Below, piece by piece: positions 30,238-40,659 of a stretch of 64,000 bases of DNA; position 1 is the stretch's first letter; each line of letters starts with the position of its first letter. Origin of the DNA: Oopsacas minuta (taxonomy: Eukaryota > Porifera > Hexactinellida > Lyssacinosida > Leucopsacidae); the NCBI GenBank assembly GCA_024704765.1, contig JAKMXF010000354.1, positions 124,690 through 188,689 on the forward strand, in the 5' to 3' direction. The notes under the pieces are model-generated. The model ran no database searches and was not told the DNA's origin. It saw nothing but the letters and a program-made list of their open reading frames with translations. The position numbers and the translations under genes are program-made.

Positions 30238-31818
30238 ATGAATAAACACACTACCTCCTTTCTTTGTAAAAGCTTTGCTTTCCTCATTTGTCTGCTCTCA
30301 TGTTGGATAGTCACACATCTATTGAATGAACGCACTTGCTCTGCACGCTATTTCTCAGATCAGCAGGCTATTGACCTCTACTACCAAGAAACCATCTGGA
30401 GACTGAAGAACTTAGCTCGGGAGAGTATCAACACTCTCTCACTCCTGCACAGTCAGCAGGTACAACTTGAAATTATTTCTCAGGATTTTGAACTGATTAA
30501 GGATCCAAATTCACGTAAGATATTACAAAGAAGAAACCAAGACTGTTACACCTGTGGTACCTCTGTTACAAGTGAAAGAGAGTATACATCAGAGTATACA
30601 CCCCATTTATTACTGTCTAATATGAATATGAGTCCTCTAAGACGAGTAGGATTAGGAAAGATTGGGTATAAACTTGTATTCGGAATTCCAACAGTTGAGC
30701 GAGATGAAAAATATCTCATCCAAACCCTTACCTCATTGCTAGACCCTCAGGGTTACCCAGAACACAGAAGAGCGTTATTTATTGTATTCGTAGCTGAACT
30801 TCACAATTCTAGTTATTGTCAAGATGTCATAGATGAAATAGTACGACATTTTGATTATGAATTAGAGTCAGGAGTGCTTGAAGTTATCTGTCCGAACCCA
30901 ACTTCTTATCCTCCTCTAAATCACCTCCCTCAAACCCTTTCAGACCAAGAAGACCGTCTCTACTGGCGTTCTAAACAAGTACTGGACTACACATTCCTAA
31001 TGTGGTATGCTGCAACTAAGGGCGATTACTATATTCAACTGGAAGACGATATTATCGGAGCAAGAGGTTATCTGCAGCATATTCAGAGCTATGTAGATTC
31101 TTCTGATCATCATGATGATAGTTGGTTATTTATTAATTTCTCTCTACTCGGATTTATTGGCAAGCTATTCAGAGCATCAGATCTTACTCCCTTAATTCAG
31201 TACATGTTATTATTCTATTATAGACAACCTGTAGACTGGTTGCTAACCAATTATCTTAGAGATATGATGTGCTTCTTAGGTCAAGCAGAACAAGAGTGTA
31301 TTGAAAATATGGATAAGTCTTCTCCTTTCTTCGTGCCCTCCCTCTTCCAGCATATAGGTACTACTTCCTCTCTCAAAGGAAAAGTACAAGAACTGGTAGA
31401 TTTAACTTTTGATAACTTTATTGATAACTTGAATCCACCTGCCTCTTTATCCACCTTATTCAAAACTTACGATACTAATACTCTCAGTAAGGTCTATCTA
31501 GGACAAGGATACTTTTGGGGTATGTCTGTACAGGTAAATGATTCCATCATAATCTCATTAATCAATCCACAAGTTCTTATCTCCATATGTGTGGTTACTG
31601 GAGGTGAAGTTGGACGTAATGACATACTCTCATCAGGACAGATAGAATACAGTACTAGCAATAATCAAGATTATATATTGTTGTGTGTATTTATTCAGGG
31701 GGTAGCTAATTGCGAATTTCCAAAGAATTTGGTCATTTCTCAGATTAGAATATTGGCTACTATGGCCCAGGCCCAATGGTTGATAATATCAGAGCTGACA
31801 GTCAAATCGATGCATTAA
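30238..31818 (+). CDS. MGAT4: N-acetylglucosaminyltransferase IV-like (GT54)
   Basis: 526 residues from the first in-frame ATG (30238), single exon. The family makes the beta-1,4-GlcNAc branch on the alpha-1,3 mannose arm of N-glycans in the Golgi. The N-terminus is a type II signal anchor (FLCKSFAFLICLLSCWIV, about 8-25), followed by a stem. The catalytic region has the family opening KLVFGIPTVERDEKYLIQTL (146-165), the metal-binding acidic motif YIQLEDDIIGA (266-276), and SLLGFIGKLFRASDL plus the RQPVDWLL region (about 310-350). The C-terminal lectin-like domain with GQGYFWG and a final strand-rich stretch is also present. MGAT4A, B and C cannot be distinguished. An upstream GTG in the same frame is not a credible animal start. 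Confidence 0.87.
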   Translation: MNKHTTSFLCKSFAFLICLLSCWIVTHLLNERTCSARYFSDQQAIDLYYQETIWRLKNLARESINTLSLLHSQQVQLEIISQDFELIKDPNSRKILQRRNQDCYTCGTSVTSEREYTSEYTPHLLLSNMNMSPLRRVGLGKIGYKLVFGIPTVERDEKYLIQTLTSLLDPQGYPEHRRALFIVFVAELHNSSYCQDVIDEIVRHFDYELESGVLEVICPNPTSYPPLNHLPQTLSDQEDRLYWRSKQVLDYTFLMWYAATKGDYYIQLEDDIIGARGYLQHIQSYVDSSDHHDDSWLFINFSLLGFIGKLFRASDLTPLIQYMLLFYYRQPVDWLLTNYLRDMMCFLGQAEQECIENMDKSSPFFVPSLFQHIGTTSSLKGKVQELVDLTFDNFIDNLNPPASLSTLFKTYDTNTLSKVYLGQGYFWGMSVQVNDSIIISLINPQVLISICVVTGGEVGRNDILSSGQIEYSTSNNQDYILLCVFIQGVANCEFPKNLVISQIRILATMAQAQWLIISELTVKSMH

Positions 31819-33223
31819 TATAGCTCTATGAAAGATGAAATATATTTAGAAGAAGGATCACTATGATTGTATGTAATTATTTCATTTTAACTCGTACACA
31901 TTTGGAGTAATAAATAATCGCTCAGTATTTTGGCTGGAGTTAGTTTCGGGAATCTATCATCATTGTTGAATTAATCTGAATGTTTTCTATATATTTAATC
32001 CTAATTTTAATCTCTGATATTTCCTATATATTTAATCCTAATTTTAATCTCTGATATTTCTTATCGTTATTAGAGTTCAAGTTTTAACCTCTCCATTAGG
32101 TTTTCAAATGTCTAGCTATGAAGAAATTCTATTTTACTTTTATACTATTCTAGAAACGAAAATTCTTTCAACTTGATATTCTAAATACAGTAGCTTCATT
32201 GTGCAATTAGAATTCTACCTCCACATATAACTAACTCAATTGGCCGTTGATCATTTCTTTATCGTTTCATCTCCAAATTTTATAGAATATTGCGACATTT
32301 TACGTGCTTATTCTCTTGATCTGCTACGTAGATGTTAACACATCCTACTGCCAGCACTGTAACCACTTCCTTAATATAATACTACATAAACTGAATTGTC
32401 TGGGACGAAACGTTCAGCGACGAAATGTCCATCGACGATGTGTCTGATGACCCTCTGTACTACAATACAGGGTAGAAGAACTTTTTTCTAATACACTTTA
32501 CAAAATATCAGAGCTATCAAATTCTTTTAATAATTTGTTGGATTTCTAAATCATAGTGAAATTATGAAACAACATCTTGCTCCTCTGTTATTATCTGATT
32601 GTGAATAACTTTGGCTGAAGACTGATCGAATAACTCTTGAAGCTAAAACGAAAATTGGAATAGAACTCTAACTCACTATAGGGGTAAAAAACTAAAATTT
32701 GAACTTAGTATTATACTTCTATAGTGAGTTAGAGTTCTTCACTAATTACAGTTGACTCCGCTTAATTGGGTCACATCGGGACCAGACCATTTGGCTCGAT
32801 TAACCTGAGTAATTTAACACTATTTGTATTGTTCTGTTTCTGGCCAAGTGACCCGATTAACCAGTGGCTCTATTGCGGAGCTGAGTCTACTGTACTTGCT
32901 TCTCATTCGAAATTTCTTCGGAAACTGGAAAGGCAGACAGTATATTATATAATTATTACTGTTCCAGTATTGAAATCGCTGCCTATATTTTTCTCAGTTC
33001 TGTAATGTGACAGCCAAAACTATAATAGATAAAGAGATACTATACATACATACAGATTTCTATTATTTACTATAACAATAAAGAACAGTTTTTGGTTGTA
33101 TATTATTGTAACTAATTAATTCAATCAATTAGTTTATTACTTAGATATTTATTTGTTGGTAGTTACGTCATTAATTGAATATTATTCAATTACAGGGCAT
33201 AACAATAATAATAAATTACACGA
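31819..33223. other. Intergenic stretch with tandem, inverted and MITE repeats
   Basis: Two head-to-tail copies of a 37-bp unit (CTATATATTTAATCCTAATT...) lie at about 31987-32060. A 19-bp perfect inverted repeat (32663-32681 with 32719-32737) and a MITE (32749-32892) follow. No gene recognised. Confidence 0.5.
32749..32892. repeat. TA-flanked Tc1/mariner-like MITE
   Basis: It begins CAGTTGACTCCGCTTAATTG after TA (32747-32748) and ends, in inverse, CAGTAGACTCAGCTCC before TA (32893-32894). Further in, AATTGGGTCAC pairs with GTGACCCGATT. A diverged relative (TTGACTCCACTTAATTGG) lies at about 46231. Confidence 0.7.
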
Positions 33224-34195
33224 TCATGCGTCGGTAATTATCTTTAGAGTGTAGTTATCTGAGTACATACAATTATAATGATCTAGTGCCTCTTGTAGTC
33301 CATTATAGAATTTGCCTGACAGCTCTGCTACGTCATCTTCTGTGTATAATGGATTCTTCTCTACTTGGATATGTTTACCTATAATGTTGTGTACTGGTAC
33401 AGTGCGAGGGAAACATACTTCATATTCTCCAAACGGAACAAAGGGATATATCCCGAATATCTTCTTGAACCATTCAGAGGGAATGAGAAGTGCTGAGTAG
33501 AGGTCTGTTACACCCACTCCTACTACAGGAACAAGTGTGTATCCGTACTGCAGTGCAGCCTTTATGAAGCCCTTCCTCTTAATGACGCATACAGATTTCT
33601 CTGATTTATTTAGTTTATTATCATTGTACTTCATTTCACTTATGGATCCGGGCAGTACGAACAAGCTCTTTCCTTGCTCGCAGGCTTTCTTAATACTTTT
33701 CCAGCTAGCATTTACTCCTCCTAACAGCAGCATTATCTCTCTACACCCGGGTACCCGCATAATTATATCAGCTGCTAGAGAGCGGGGGAATATATTCTGT
33801 TTAGCTAAGTCGGATAAAAACAGTAACCACGAGACTGGCAGCATTCCGTGTGGATAACCGACAATCATGTACATCTCACTCCCATCTAGTTTTTCCATGG
33901 AAATCGTCTCCCAATTTTCCGCGTTCTTAACGAAACGTAACCATATATTGTTTCGCATCCACTTAATATTCAGAGCTCCATTGTACTCAATAGGTAGCCT
34001 GATACGGTATACCAGCATTATAGCAATTAATACTAGCAGTGCGTATTGGAATTTAAAACATAGAAATAGCATGAATAGTAGCATTGCACCTGTGAACTCA
34101 AACCATACTATACTGATGTAAAGAATGAATCTACCGAGATGCTTCAGGAAGAATTTCTTTGTTCTCTCAATTATTTCTTTGTTAATCAGTTCCAT
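33224..34195 (-). CDS. DGAT2/MOGAT-family acyltransferase
   Basis: 323 residues, single exon, ER membrane enzyme class that acylates mono- or diacylglycerol or related alcohols. Two hydrophobic stretches at about 24-62 form the usual N-terminal hairpin. The active-site motif is IVGYPHGMLP (112-120), with PHG kept but the first His of the HPHG seen in DGAT2 replaced by Tyr. Next come RVPGCREIMLLLGGVNAS (147-164), a glycine-poor LPGSISEM (181-188) in place of GGxxE, KRKGFIKAAL (206-215), LVPVVGVG (221-228) and a final DHYN. The distance from DGAT2 and the divergent motifs also allow a TMEM68-type or wax-alcohol acyltransferase, so no symbol is given. A WS/DGAT acyltransferase lies 3.5 kb downstream on the same strand, on the other side of SIRT2. 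Confidence 0.8.
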   Translation of the reverse strand: MELINKEIIERTKKFFLKHLGRFILYISIVWFEFTGAMLLFMLFLCFKFQYALLVLIAIMLVYRIRLPIEYNGALNIKWMRNNIWLRFVKNAENWETISMEKLDGSEMYMIVGYPHGMLPVSWLLFLSDLAKQNIFPRSLAADIIMRVPGCREIMLLLGGVNASWKSIKKACEQGKSLFVLPGSISEMKYNDNKLNKSEKSVCVIKRKGFIKAALQYGYTLVPVVGVGVTDLYSALLIPSEWFKKIFGIYPFVPFGEYEVCFPRTVPVHNIIGKHIQVEKNPLYTEDDVAELSGKFYNGLQEALDHYNCMYSDNYTLKIITDA

Positions 34196-35867
34196 ATTAG
34201 TCAGATTTGTTTCTTATTAAATTTGTTTTGACTTACTATTTATAGCATTGCATTGAACTATACGCTTAATTGTGTACGTGCATGTGAATGGCTCAATAAT
34301 ATACGTCCCTATATATCTTGTTTCTGACGTGGGCTGTGTTTCACAAGATATTACTAAACTCCTGAATATGTTGCGTAAACTGATAATATCCCTGTAAATT
34401 GCATCACTTCATCAGATTACTACTGTGTTTAAGTCATTCTTCGTAATGTCAACTAAACCAATTTTATATTCTCAGAATGATTTCCTTCATGATCATAGGC
34501 ATATTATCATGATTGAAACTTCTTCCACTTTCTATGCGAATTCTGCTCCATGGCTCTTTTGTCCAGGTAATGATTTTTCTGCATAGATTTATATTTTTGC
34601 CACAAAGATTAATTAGTATATTAGCTATAATTATTGCTCTGAACATTATTTATAATATACATAGTGCATGTTTTGCCGTTTCAATACTAAAGCATTTCTC
34701 CAAAATACTTTTCTCTTATTGATCATAATACACAGCTTTATAAATTAGACCATCTAGCAAAATAAGTAGTCAAACGTGACGTAATTACGTTAATAAGGCC
34801 TGTTCACTACTAATTCCATACTTACAATTTCCAGGGCAAAATGTTATTTGACTGTCTAGAGATAATGATATGTTAAGTAATAGTAGTAAGTTTCCTCGCC
34901 AAGCTTTAATCATTTTAATATTGGATAAATGTATTTATATAGAAAATATTCGGACCTTTTAAAGCTTACACACAAATTTACATGCAACATTGAATGCAAA
35001 TTTGATTTGGAATTTTCAGGGCAATTTTGTTCCATGGAAACAGGAGCGTGTTCTATTTTCCTACACCATGTTGCTTAGCTAAATATCTGATTTTTCAGCA
35101 ATATTTTGCACTGTGTATGTTGCCTTTTTGCATGCAAAATAGTGCGTCGTGTATGGTAGCTTAATTTTGTTACGTATGGCGTGAAGTCTCGTTTTTTTCG
35201 ACATGTTGAGTGCTATGTAGGGCATTAGTCGATCAACAATTTGTGAGCGCGAACACGATCACGATTGTTCATTAAAAATGATCGGAGACCGTGATCCCGA
35301 TTCTTGCGGTAAAAGGAATCGCGATCACGTTCACTATCATTTTCTGATCACTTTTCTGAAATTTATAATCACACCCTATAGGGAGATATTCTATTACGTA
35401 CGTCTGTCCCTCCGTCCGCGCAGCCATGGCAAAATTTGCCCAGTCCAATTGCCATGAAAATTCATACATACATTTTGGGCTAAATTCACAAATTTTCAAA
35501 TTCAGTCTGCCTAAAACGATTGAAATTCTTCGGGAAAAATGATCGCCATCTTTCATTCTATCACTGCTTATAAAATGATCGCACGATACTAATGTCCTAT
35601 ATGCTATTGCCATGTTCCTCTGACACATGTCAAAAAGCGGAATTGTCTTATTTTTGGTATGCTAGGCTAATTCTATTACGCTTGCGCCAAAGCACAATAG
35701 AAAGGTTGTCAGCCTTGTTTATATACTTCCATAAATCGTTTACAAATATTCTACATACATAAATGTAGGCAAATTATCTTACGTAATTTCTGGTTATACT
35801 TATATAACTAGTGTTTTGTTTATTAAGAATTCACTAAAAATTGATTTCGTTATACTTCCAGCAACTC
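34196..35867. other. Intergenic stretch, repeats only
   Basis: About 34990-35165 carries TGTATGTTGCCTTTTTGCAT, found inverted in the element at 39509-39722. 35240-35345 has imperfect inverted GATCGCGATC/GATCACGATT tracts, and 35395-35510 is related to 19665-19800. The last part is AT-rich and precedes SIRT2, ending TATACTTCCAG, a possible splice acceptor just before its start codon. Confidence 0.45.
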
Positions 35868-37103
35868 ATGGCTACTGGATTATCTCTTGAATTACTTGAG
35901 AGACTTCTATCATCTAAACTGACAGAAAGTGGAGATTCTGAATCAACTAATGTAGAGAAATACCTCGAGACTCTTGACCTAGAGGGTGTGGCTAACTACA
36001 TGAAGTTATGTATTGGCAAACAAGGATTAAAAAACTATCGAAAAACAGCTAAAGTTGACAAAACCCCAGAGATGAGCTCATCAGGAGAGGTCTCGGATGG
36101 AGATCAGTTATCCTCTGAGATCACTGAAGGCCCTACTCCTCCATCTATATCATTTCCTGGAGAGAAAGGGGCAACTTCTCTCACACCAGAGAGTTTTATC
36201 GTAGTCATGACAGGAGCTGGTCTATCTACTGCAGCAGGTATACCGGACTTCAGATCAGAAGATTCCGGCCTGTATTCGCGGTTAAAGAAAGACTCCAGTT
36301 TCGATCTCCCCTCCCCTGAATCCATATTCCACATAGACTACTTTAAACAAAATCCTGTGCCATTTGTGAAGCTAGCTCAGGAATTGTTCCCGGGTAGATT
36401 CAACCCCACGAAGAGTCACTTCTTCCTGAGACTACTGCAAGACAAAGGTCTGCTTATCCGTCTCTACACACAGAACATAGATGGCCTAGAGCGGAGAGCT
36501 GGCATATTGGATGATAAATTGGTAGAAGCCCATGGCTCCTTCCACGGAGCTCGATGTATAGACTGTACAGCTGATGCAGATATGCAAGTGGTTAAGGAGT
36601 CAATCCTCAAAGGCTCTGTGCCTATATGTTCTCAGTGTAATAAAGGTTTTGTGAAACCGAATATAGTATTTTTCGGAGAAGCTCTTCCTCCTAGATTTCA
36701 GGACAAATCAGCTGAAGATCTCCCCATTTGTAAGCTGCTCATTATTCTAGGAACCTCTCTAAAGGTGCATCCATTCGCTGGGTTGGTAGAGCGAGTATCA
36801 GATTCGTGTCCTCGTCTTCTGCTCAACAAGGAGCCTGTCACTGGGGGAGACATGCTAAAATCAATGTTAGGTCTACCAACAGGCTTAGACTTCTCAGAGG
36901 AGCGGGGATATAGAGATGTGTTCGTAGGAGATCCGTGTGACATATCCTGTGAGAAACTCGCTGACTTGCTAGGGTGGAGAGATGAGCTAGAAGTTCTCTA
37001 TAAAAAAGAGCTAGACTTGCTCTTAGAAGAGCAGAAGTCTGATCCTCTCCTCCAGTTGGTAGAACACACTCCTTCAACACCCCAGGGCCAAGATGAAATT
37101 TAA
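35868..37103 (+). CDS. SIRT2: NAD-dependent protein deacylase, SIRT2-like
   Basis: 411 residues from ATG 35868, single exon (an in-frame TTG upstream is ignored). The Rossmann NAD site GAGLSTAAGIPDFRS starts at residue 116, followed by TQNID (201-205), the catalytic HGSF (His 222), and zinc cysteines CIDC (230, 233) and CSQC (254, 257). VKPNIVFFGE, GTSLKVHPFAGL and LLNKEP complete the NAD pocket. The C-terminal text GYRDVFVGDPCD...LADLLGW resembles SIRT2 specifically rather than SIRT3. The N-terminal 60 residues hold a helical, SIRT2-unlike extension with a Leu-rich start. Known SIRT2 targets include tubulin and histone H4; here only deacylase activity is inferable. Confidence 0.9.
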   Translation: MATGLSLELLERLLSSKLTESGDSESTNVEKYLETLDLEGVANYMKLCIGKQGLKNYRKTAKVDKTPEMSSSGEVSDGDQLSSEITEGPTPPSISFPGEKGATSLTPESFIVVMTGAGLSTAAGIPDFRSEDSGLYSRLKKDSSFDLPSPESIFHIDYFKQNPVPFVKLAQELFPGRFNPTKSHFFLRLLQDKGLLIRLYTQNIDGLERRAGILDDKLVEAHGSFHGARCIDCTADADMQVVKESILKGSVPICSQCNKGFVKPNIVFFGEALPPRFQDKSAEDLPICKLLIILGTSLKVHPFAGLVERVSDSCPRLLLNKEPVTGGDMLKSMLGLPTGLDFSEERGYRDVFVGDPCDISCEKLADLLGWRDELEVLYKKELDLLLEEQKSDPLLQLVEHTPSTPQGQDEI

Positions 37104-37502
37104 TCCAAGCTATATCCTGGTTAATTCACAGATATGTATTGTTATATATCGATTCGGGAAGATGTTATATTTGTAGAGTTATGTCTAACAAGATTAGTAA
37201 AATCCAATTTATCTTTCTTTGCTAAAATGGATATTAGCAGAATAGTACAGTTCAATAATCCACAGAAATTTATTTGGTAAAATTTTAGTCGGCACAGACG
37301 CTGATTTGAGATTTTTATACTTAAGTTGGTCAGATGTAAATCTGATATTGCAGCTCCTGTTGCAATCATTATTATACTTCATATATTACATGCTTATTAA
37401 GAAGTTAGAGTTATTATTTTGATGAATCTTACTTCACGAAGCTGGATAAAATAGTACAAAGTTCAGAACACAGAATTATACAGCCTAATAATAACTCATG
37501 CA

Positions 37503-37639
37503 GGTCAAAACGGCCACAACCAAAATGGCCACATACCATAATGGCCCCGGGGCAAGGATTTTACCAGGGGGCGACGTCCCTGCCGATACTATAAATATTC
37601 GTCTTGGTTGTGGCTGTTTTGGTTTGTGATCGTTTTGAC
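37503..37639. repeat. MITE with GTCAAAACGGCC ends
   Basis: GTCAAAACGGCCACAACC at 37503 is matched inverted by GTCAAAACGATCACAAACC and GGTTGTGGC at the right end. Partial relatives are at about 46836 and 49628 (GTCAAAACGGCCATAAACC, GTCAAAACGTCTACAAACC), both inside the first two introns of YIPF6. Confidence 0.65.
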
Positions 37640-37679
37640 TATAAATCATATCAATTAACAACATACGTACATTTAATAA

Positions 37680-39254
37680 TTAATATATGTTTGCTACTTC
37701 TTTATAAATCTCATCTAACCTACGAATGAGATGAGTATGAATTTTTTCAGGCTCAGAGCAGACAGAACGATCTGTTGTTACACTAACGCATAATTTCCCT
37801 CCGACAGAAATGAATCCAACTCCTATGCTCTTAAGTCCGAGAAGAGGAAGGAATATTACATACTTATCTATAGGAGTACCTGCTAGAGTCATTCTAATAT
37901 CTGGACCAGGGATATTCGAAAACACACCACTCACAAGTTGAGCTATTATGGTAGTCTGTGAATAAGTACGTATTATTTTAGGAAAATATGAAGTGAAGAG
38001 TATAATTATTGTAACGAAAATAGGTTCTAAGGAGGATTTTAAAGCAAGCATTCTAGCATTTATAGTTTTTAGCTGATCTCTCCAGTGCAATATTTGTACA
38101 GGAACCATCATTCGAATAGCTACTATATTGTTGGCCATGGAACCAGCTAGCGTTACATTCAGAGAAATAGCCTGGGCAAATGACGTATTAGCGAAACTTA
38201 TAGGATCCTCTCCCTTCTCTATCATGTAGGCTTGTAGTGCCTGACCTGTTAGCATTAGAAATACATCATTAACAGATGTGTTAGTTTTGTTCTTAATAGC
38301 AGCAACTTTTGTAAAATCCAAATCTGGAGAATAACAACTAAATACTTTACCTGTGGGGGGTCTATAGAAGAAGTTTTTAAGTTCGAACTGAAGTAAATTA
38401 GCTAAATAGATCGGAGATAGAATAGTAAGGAGCAGCAGTCTACCGAATGTTAACGTGTATTGGGATTTTGAATACTTCTGGAACATTTCGTTAAGTTTCG
38501 AACTATCGCTCTCAGTTAACGGTTTACCCAGTGAGTTCATAAATATTCTAACAAAAGTAATTCCATCTCCCATCGTATGATCCAACCGATAGACGATATA
38601 TGTTTCAGTTCCATCTGTATATTCTGTCGTGTTCTTATCGTGTATGACGTAGAATTGGAATCCTGGTAACCCGCGCGGTATACTGCTTGAATGTATTGTA
38701 CTCATGAAAGACTGTAATTCTTCATTCATACTCAGATCCAACCATTTCTGAGTGATGTGATTATCAATGTTAAAATTAGGGTAATATTCCCAAGTGGAGA
38801 AGAGAAATCGTTCTTTCACTACCTGAGTAAGTTTGGGGTAAAGCAGACGACTATTTTCACCTTTTGCAAATGCGAAATCATTCAAAATAGCAGATTTGAA
38901 TTTCTCGAAACTAAACTCGCCTCTCAAGCGAAACAATCCATCTGCAGAAGAAGAACCTTTTTGATCAATATTAAAAAATTTATCAATCGGAGTGAGAATA
39001 GTAGAAATTTTATTCTCTTCGCCCACTGGACAGTCTTCTACCCTTACTTGCGTGAAAAATAGGCGTGATGTTAGAAACGAGTTCAGCAACAACATAAAGA
39101 GACTTATAAAGCAATAGACAAGAAGAAAGAGCGCTAGAGGAATGTAGACTAGAGCATTGTGGATATACCTCTCCAGAGAGGTTTGTCTCTTGTTAACGAT
39201 AAGAGATATCACGAGTAGAGTTACATATGAAATGAAGAAGTTCAACCAAGTCAT
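37680..39254 (-). CDS. WS/DGAT-type acyltransferase (wax ester synthase-like)
   Basis: 524 residues, single exon, start in a good context (CCACCATGA). The N-terminus has two hydrophobic segments (about 5-20 and 35-60), so it is membrane bound, unlike bacterial WS/DGAT. The condensation-like acyltransferase motif HHxxxDG appears as DHTMGDG (225-231): the catalytic second His and the DG are present, the first His is Asp. The C-terminal half has NDVFLMLTGQALQAY, NNIVAIRMMVPV, SNIPGPDIRMTLAGTPI and SVTTDRSVCSEPEK, typical of the WS/DGAT C-terminal (DUF1298-like) domain. It probably esterifies fatty alcohol or diacylglycerol with acyl-CoA; the substrate is unknown. Confidence 0.83.
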   Translation of the reverse strand: MTWLNFFISYVTLLVISLIVNKRQTSLERYIHNALVYIPLALFLLVYCFISLFMLLLNSFLTSRLFFTQVRVEDCPVGEENKISTILTPIDKFFNIDQKGSSSADGLFRLRGEFSFEKFKSAILNDFAFAKGENSRLLYPKLTQVVKERFLFSTWEYYPNFNIDNHITQKWLDLSMNEELQSFMSTIHSSSIPRGLPGFQFYVIHDKNTTEYTDGTETYIVYRLDHTMGDGITFVRIFMNSLGKPLTESDSSKLNEMFQKYSKSQYTLTFGRLLLLTILSPIYLANLLQFELKNFFYRPPTGKVFSCYSPDLDFTKVAAIKNKTNTSVNDVFLMLTGQALQAYMIEKGEDPISFANTSFAQAISLNVTLAGSMANNIVAIRMMVPVQILHWRDQLKTINARMLALKSSLEPIFVTIIILFTSYFPKIIRTYSQTTIIAQLVSGVFSNIPGPDIRMTLAGTPIDKYVIFLPLLGLKSIGVGFISVGGKLCVSVTTDRSVCSEPEKIHTHLIRRLDEIYKEVANIY

Positions 39255-39508
39255 GGTGGATAGTTGTTAAAATTAACAATGCACACAGAGAATGCTTATA
39301 TAGAACATTAGAACTTAGTTGTTTGAATTAGCATTAAGCCTAACATAGTGATTATAGCAACTTTTACTGGATCAGTTTTCTACCAACACAGAACCTACCT
39401 TTTAGGTACAGCATAGTAATTCTAATATGGCCTCTGATTCTTAATAATGAATTCTTGGATTGGAAAAATGTAAAGGAGACATGGTGAATTATTTAGAAAC
39501 TTAAAAAG

Positions 39509-39722
39509 TTCACCATATACAATGCAACTATGTTGCACGAAATACTAGTAATAATTTGTCATAGAACATTGTTGCAACATCAACTCTTGCAATATACGAA
39601 GTTGCATGCAAAAAGGCAACATATACATACACGGGTGCACCAATGTTACAAGAAAGTATACCGTGTTCCAATTTCCATGAAACATTTCGTTTGCAAATTT
39701 GTTGCATCCTGTATGGCGGGCT
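39509..39722. repeat. MITE with CCATATACAATGCAAC ends
   Basis: CACCATATACAATGCAAC near 39511 is paired, with mismatches, to the inverse of GTTGCATCCTGTATGGCGG near 39701-39719. The interior carries the GTTGCATGCAAAAAGGCAAC tract, shared in inverse with about 35108-35139. Confidence 0.55.
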
Positions 39723-40025
39723 TATTAAGATGTAATGAGGTAATTTTGATATTTCAGCCTTGCATTATTTTTGCTTTGGGAGATCTAGTTGATTCCTGAC
39801 TACCGCTATACCGTGCGGAGTGAACTTTGGCCTGTAACACACTTTCCTAGTGTATTCACCAGGGACTTTTCTGCTTGCTTGCATATTTATTTGGTGGTCT
39901 TGTCGGACTTAAACAAGTTTATCATTATTATGCTAATTCAGTAATGTTGTTTAGAATAGATAGGAAAATGGCTTACAAATTATTTTTGTCATAAAACTTT
40001 TGAATAATAATCCGTAATTATGGTT

Positions 40026-40097
40026 GGGGGTATAGCTCAGTGGTAGAGCATTCGACTGCAGATCGAGAGGTCCCTGGTTCAAACCCGGGTGCCCCCT
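40026..40097 (+). tRNA. tRNA-Cys (anticodon GCA)
   Basis: Complete cloverleaf: acceptor GGGGGTA with TGCCCCC, D-arm GCTC/GAGC, anticodon loop CTGCAGA closed by TTCGA/TCGAG, T-arm CCTGG TTCAAAC CCGGG, discriminator T. No intron. A-box and B-box (GGTTCAAAC) are normal, and five T follow directly as an RNA polymerase III stop. Confidence 0.97.
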
Positions 40098-40101
40098 TTT
40101 T
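40097..40101 (+). terminator. Pol III terminator of tRNA-Cys
   Basis: A run of five T directly after the tRNA 3' end. Confidence 0.85.
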
Positions 40102-40192
40102 GGGTCAGGTTTGAAACACAATACTAGACATTATGCTACAAATTCTAAAATCATGTCAAACTTTTTTGTCCTCAGGTCTCAAGATATAGTGT

Positions 40193-40547
40193 TGTTTTGC
40201 AGAAATTGGTCCCACCTATAAAACTGGTCCGGGGGGACCAGTTTCTGCAAATTTCAAATTTCTTGTAGAATTTGGTCCCCCCGGTTTAACTACTGATTGT
40301 GGTTAAATTGCGGTTAACACAGCACTTTATAGATTCCACAAATAATTGACAAAATGTTCCTCTTGTCCCCCCATTAGTGATTACTTAATAGGCTTATTTG
40401 TGGAATCTATAAAGTGCTGTGTTAACCGCAATTTAACCACAATCAGTAGTTAAACCGGGGGGACCAAATTCTACAAGAAATTTGAAATTTGCAGAAGCTG
40501 GTCCCCCCCGGACCAGTTTTATAGGTGGGACCAATTTCTGCAAAACA
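40193..40547. repeat. Long foldback element between tRNA-Cys and the CABIN1-like gene
   Basis: Arms 40193-40345 and 40394-40547 are near-perfect reverse complements of about 153 bp around a 48-bp spacer. The outer ends read GCAGAAATTGGTCCCACC and inner parts hold GGACCAGTTT/GGTCCCCCCGG tracts. It ends 113 bp before the start codon of the next gene. A related tract (AATTTTGGTCCCCCCCCGG) is at about 62636-62656. Confidence 0.9.
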
Positions 40548-40659
40548 GTGTGCTCTATTTCTTGAGTTCAATTGAGTTTTCCTTATCAAATTTCCTGTTA
40601 GCATTGCAGCTGAATTCAACGTATAGTCTCTACTTGTACTCAATAATATTTAGTTTCCA

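Noticed and set aside
32663-32690. ACTCACTATAGGGG resembles the 3' half of a phage T7 promoter, hinting at vector contamination
   Set aside because: It is part of a 19-bp native inverted repeat (32663-32681/32719-32737), the 5' half of the T7 promoter is absent and no vector sequence surrounds it.
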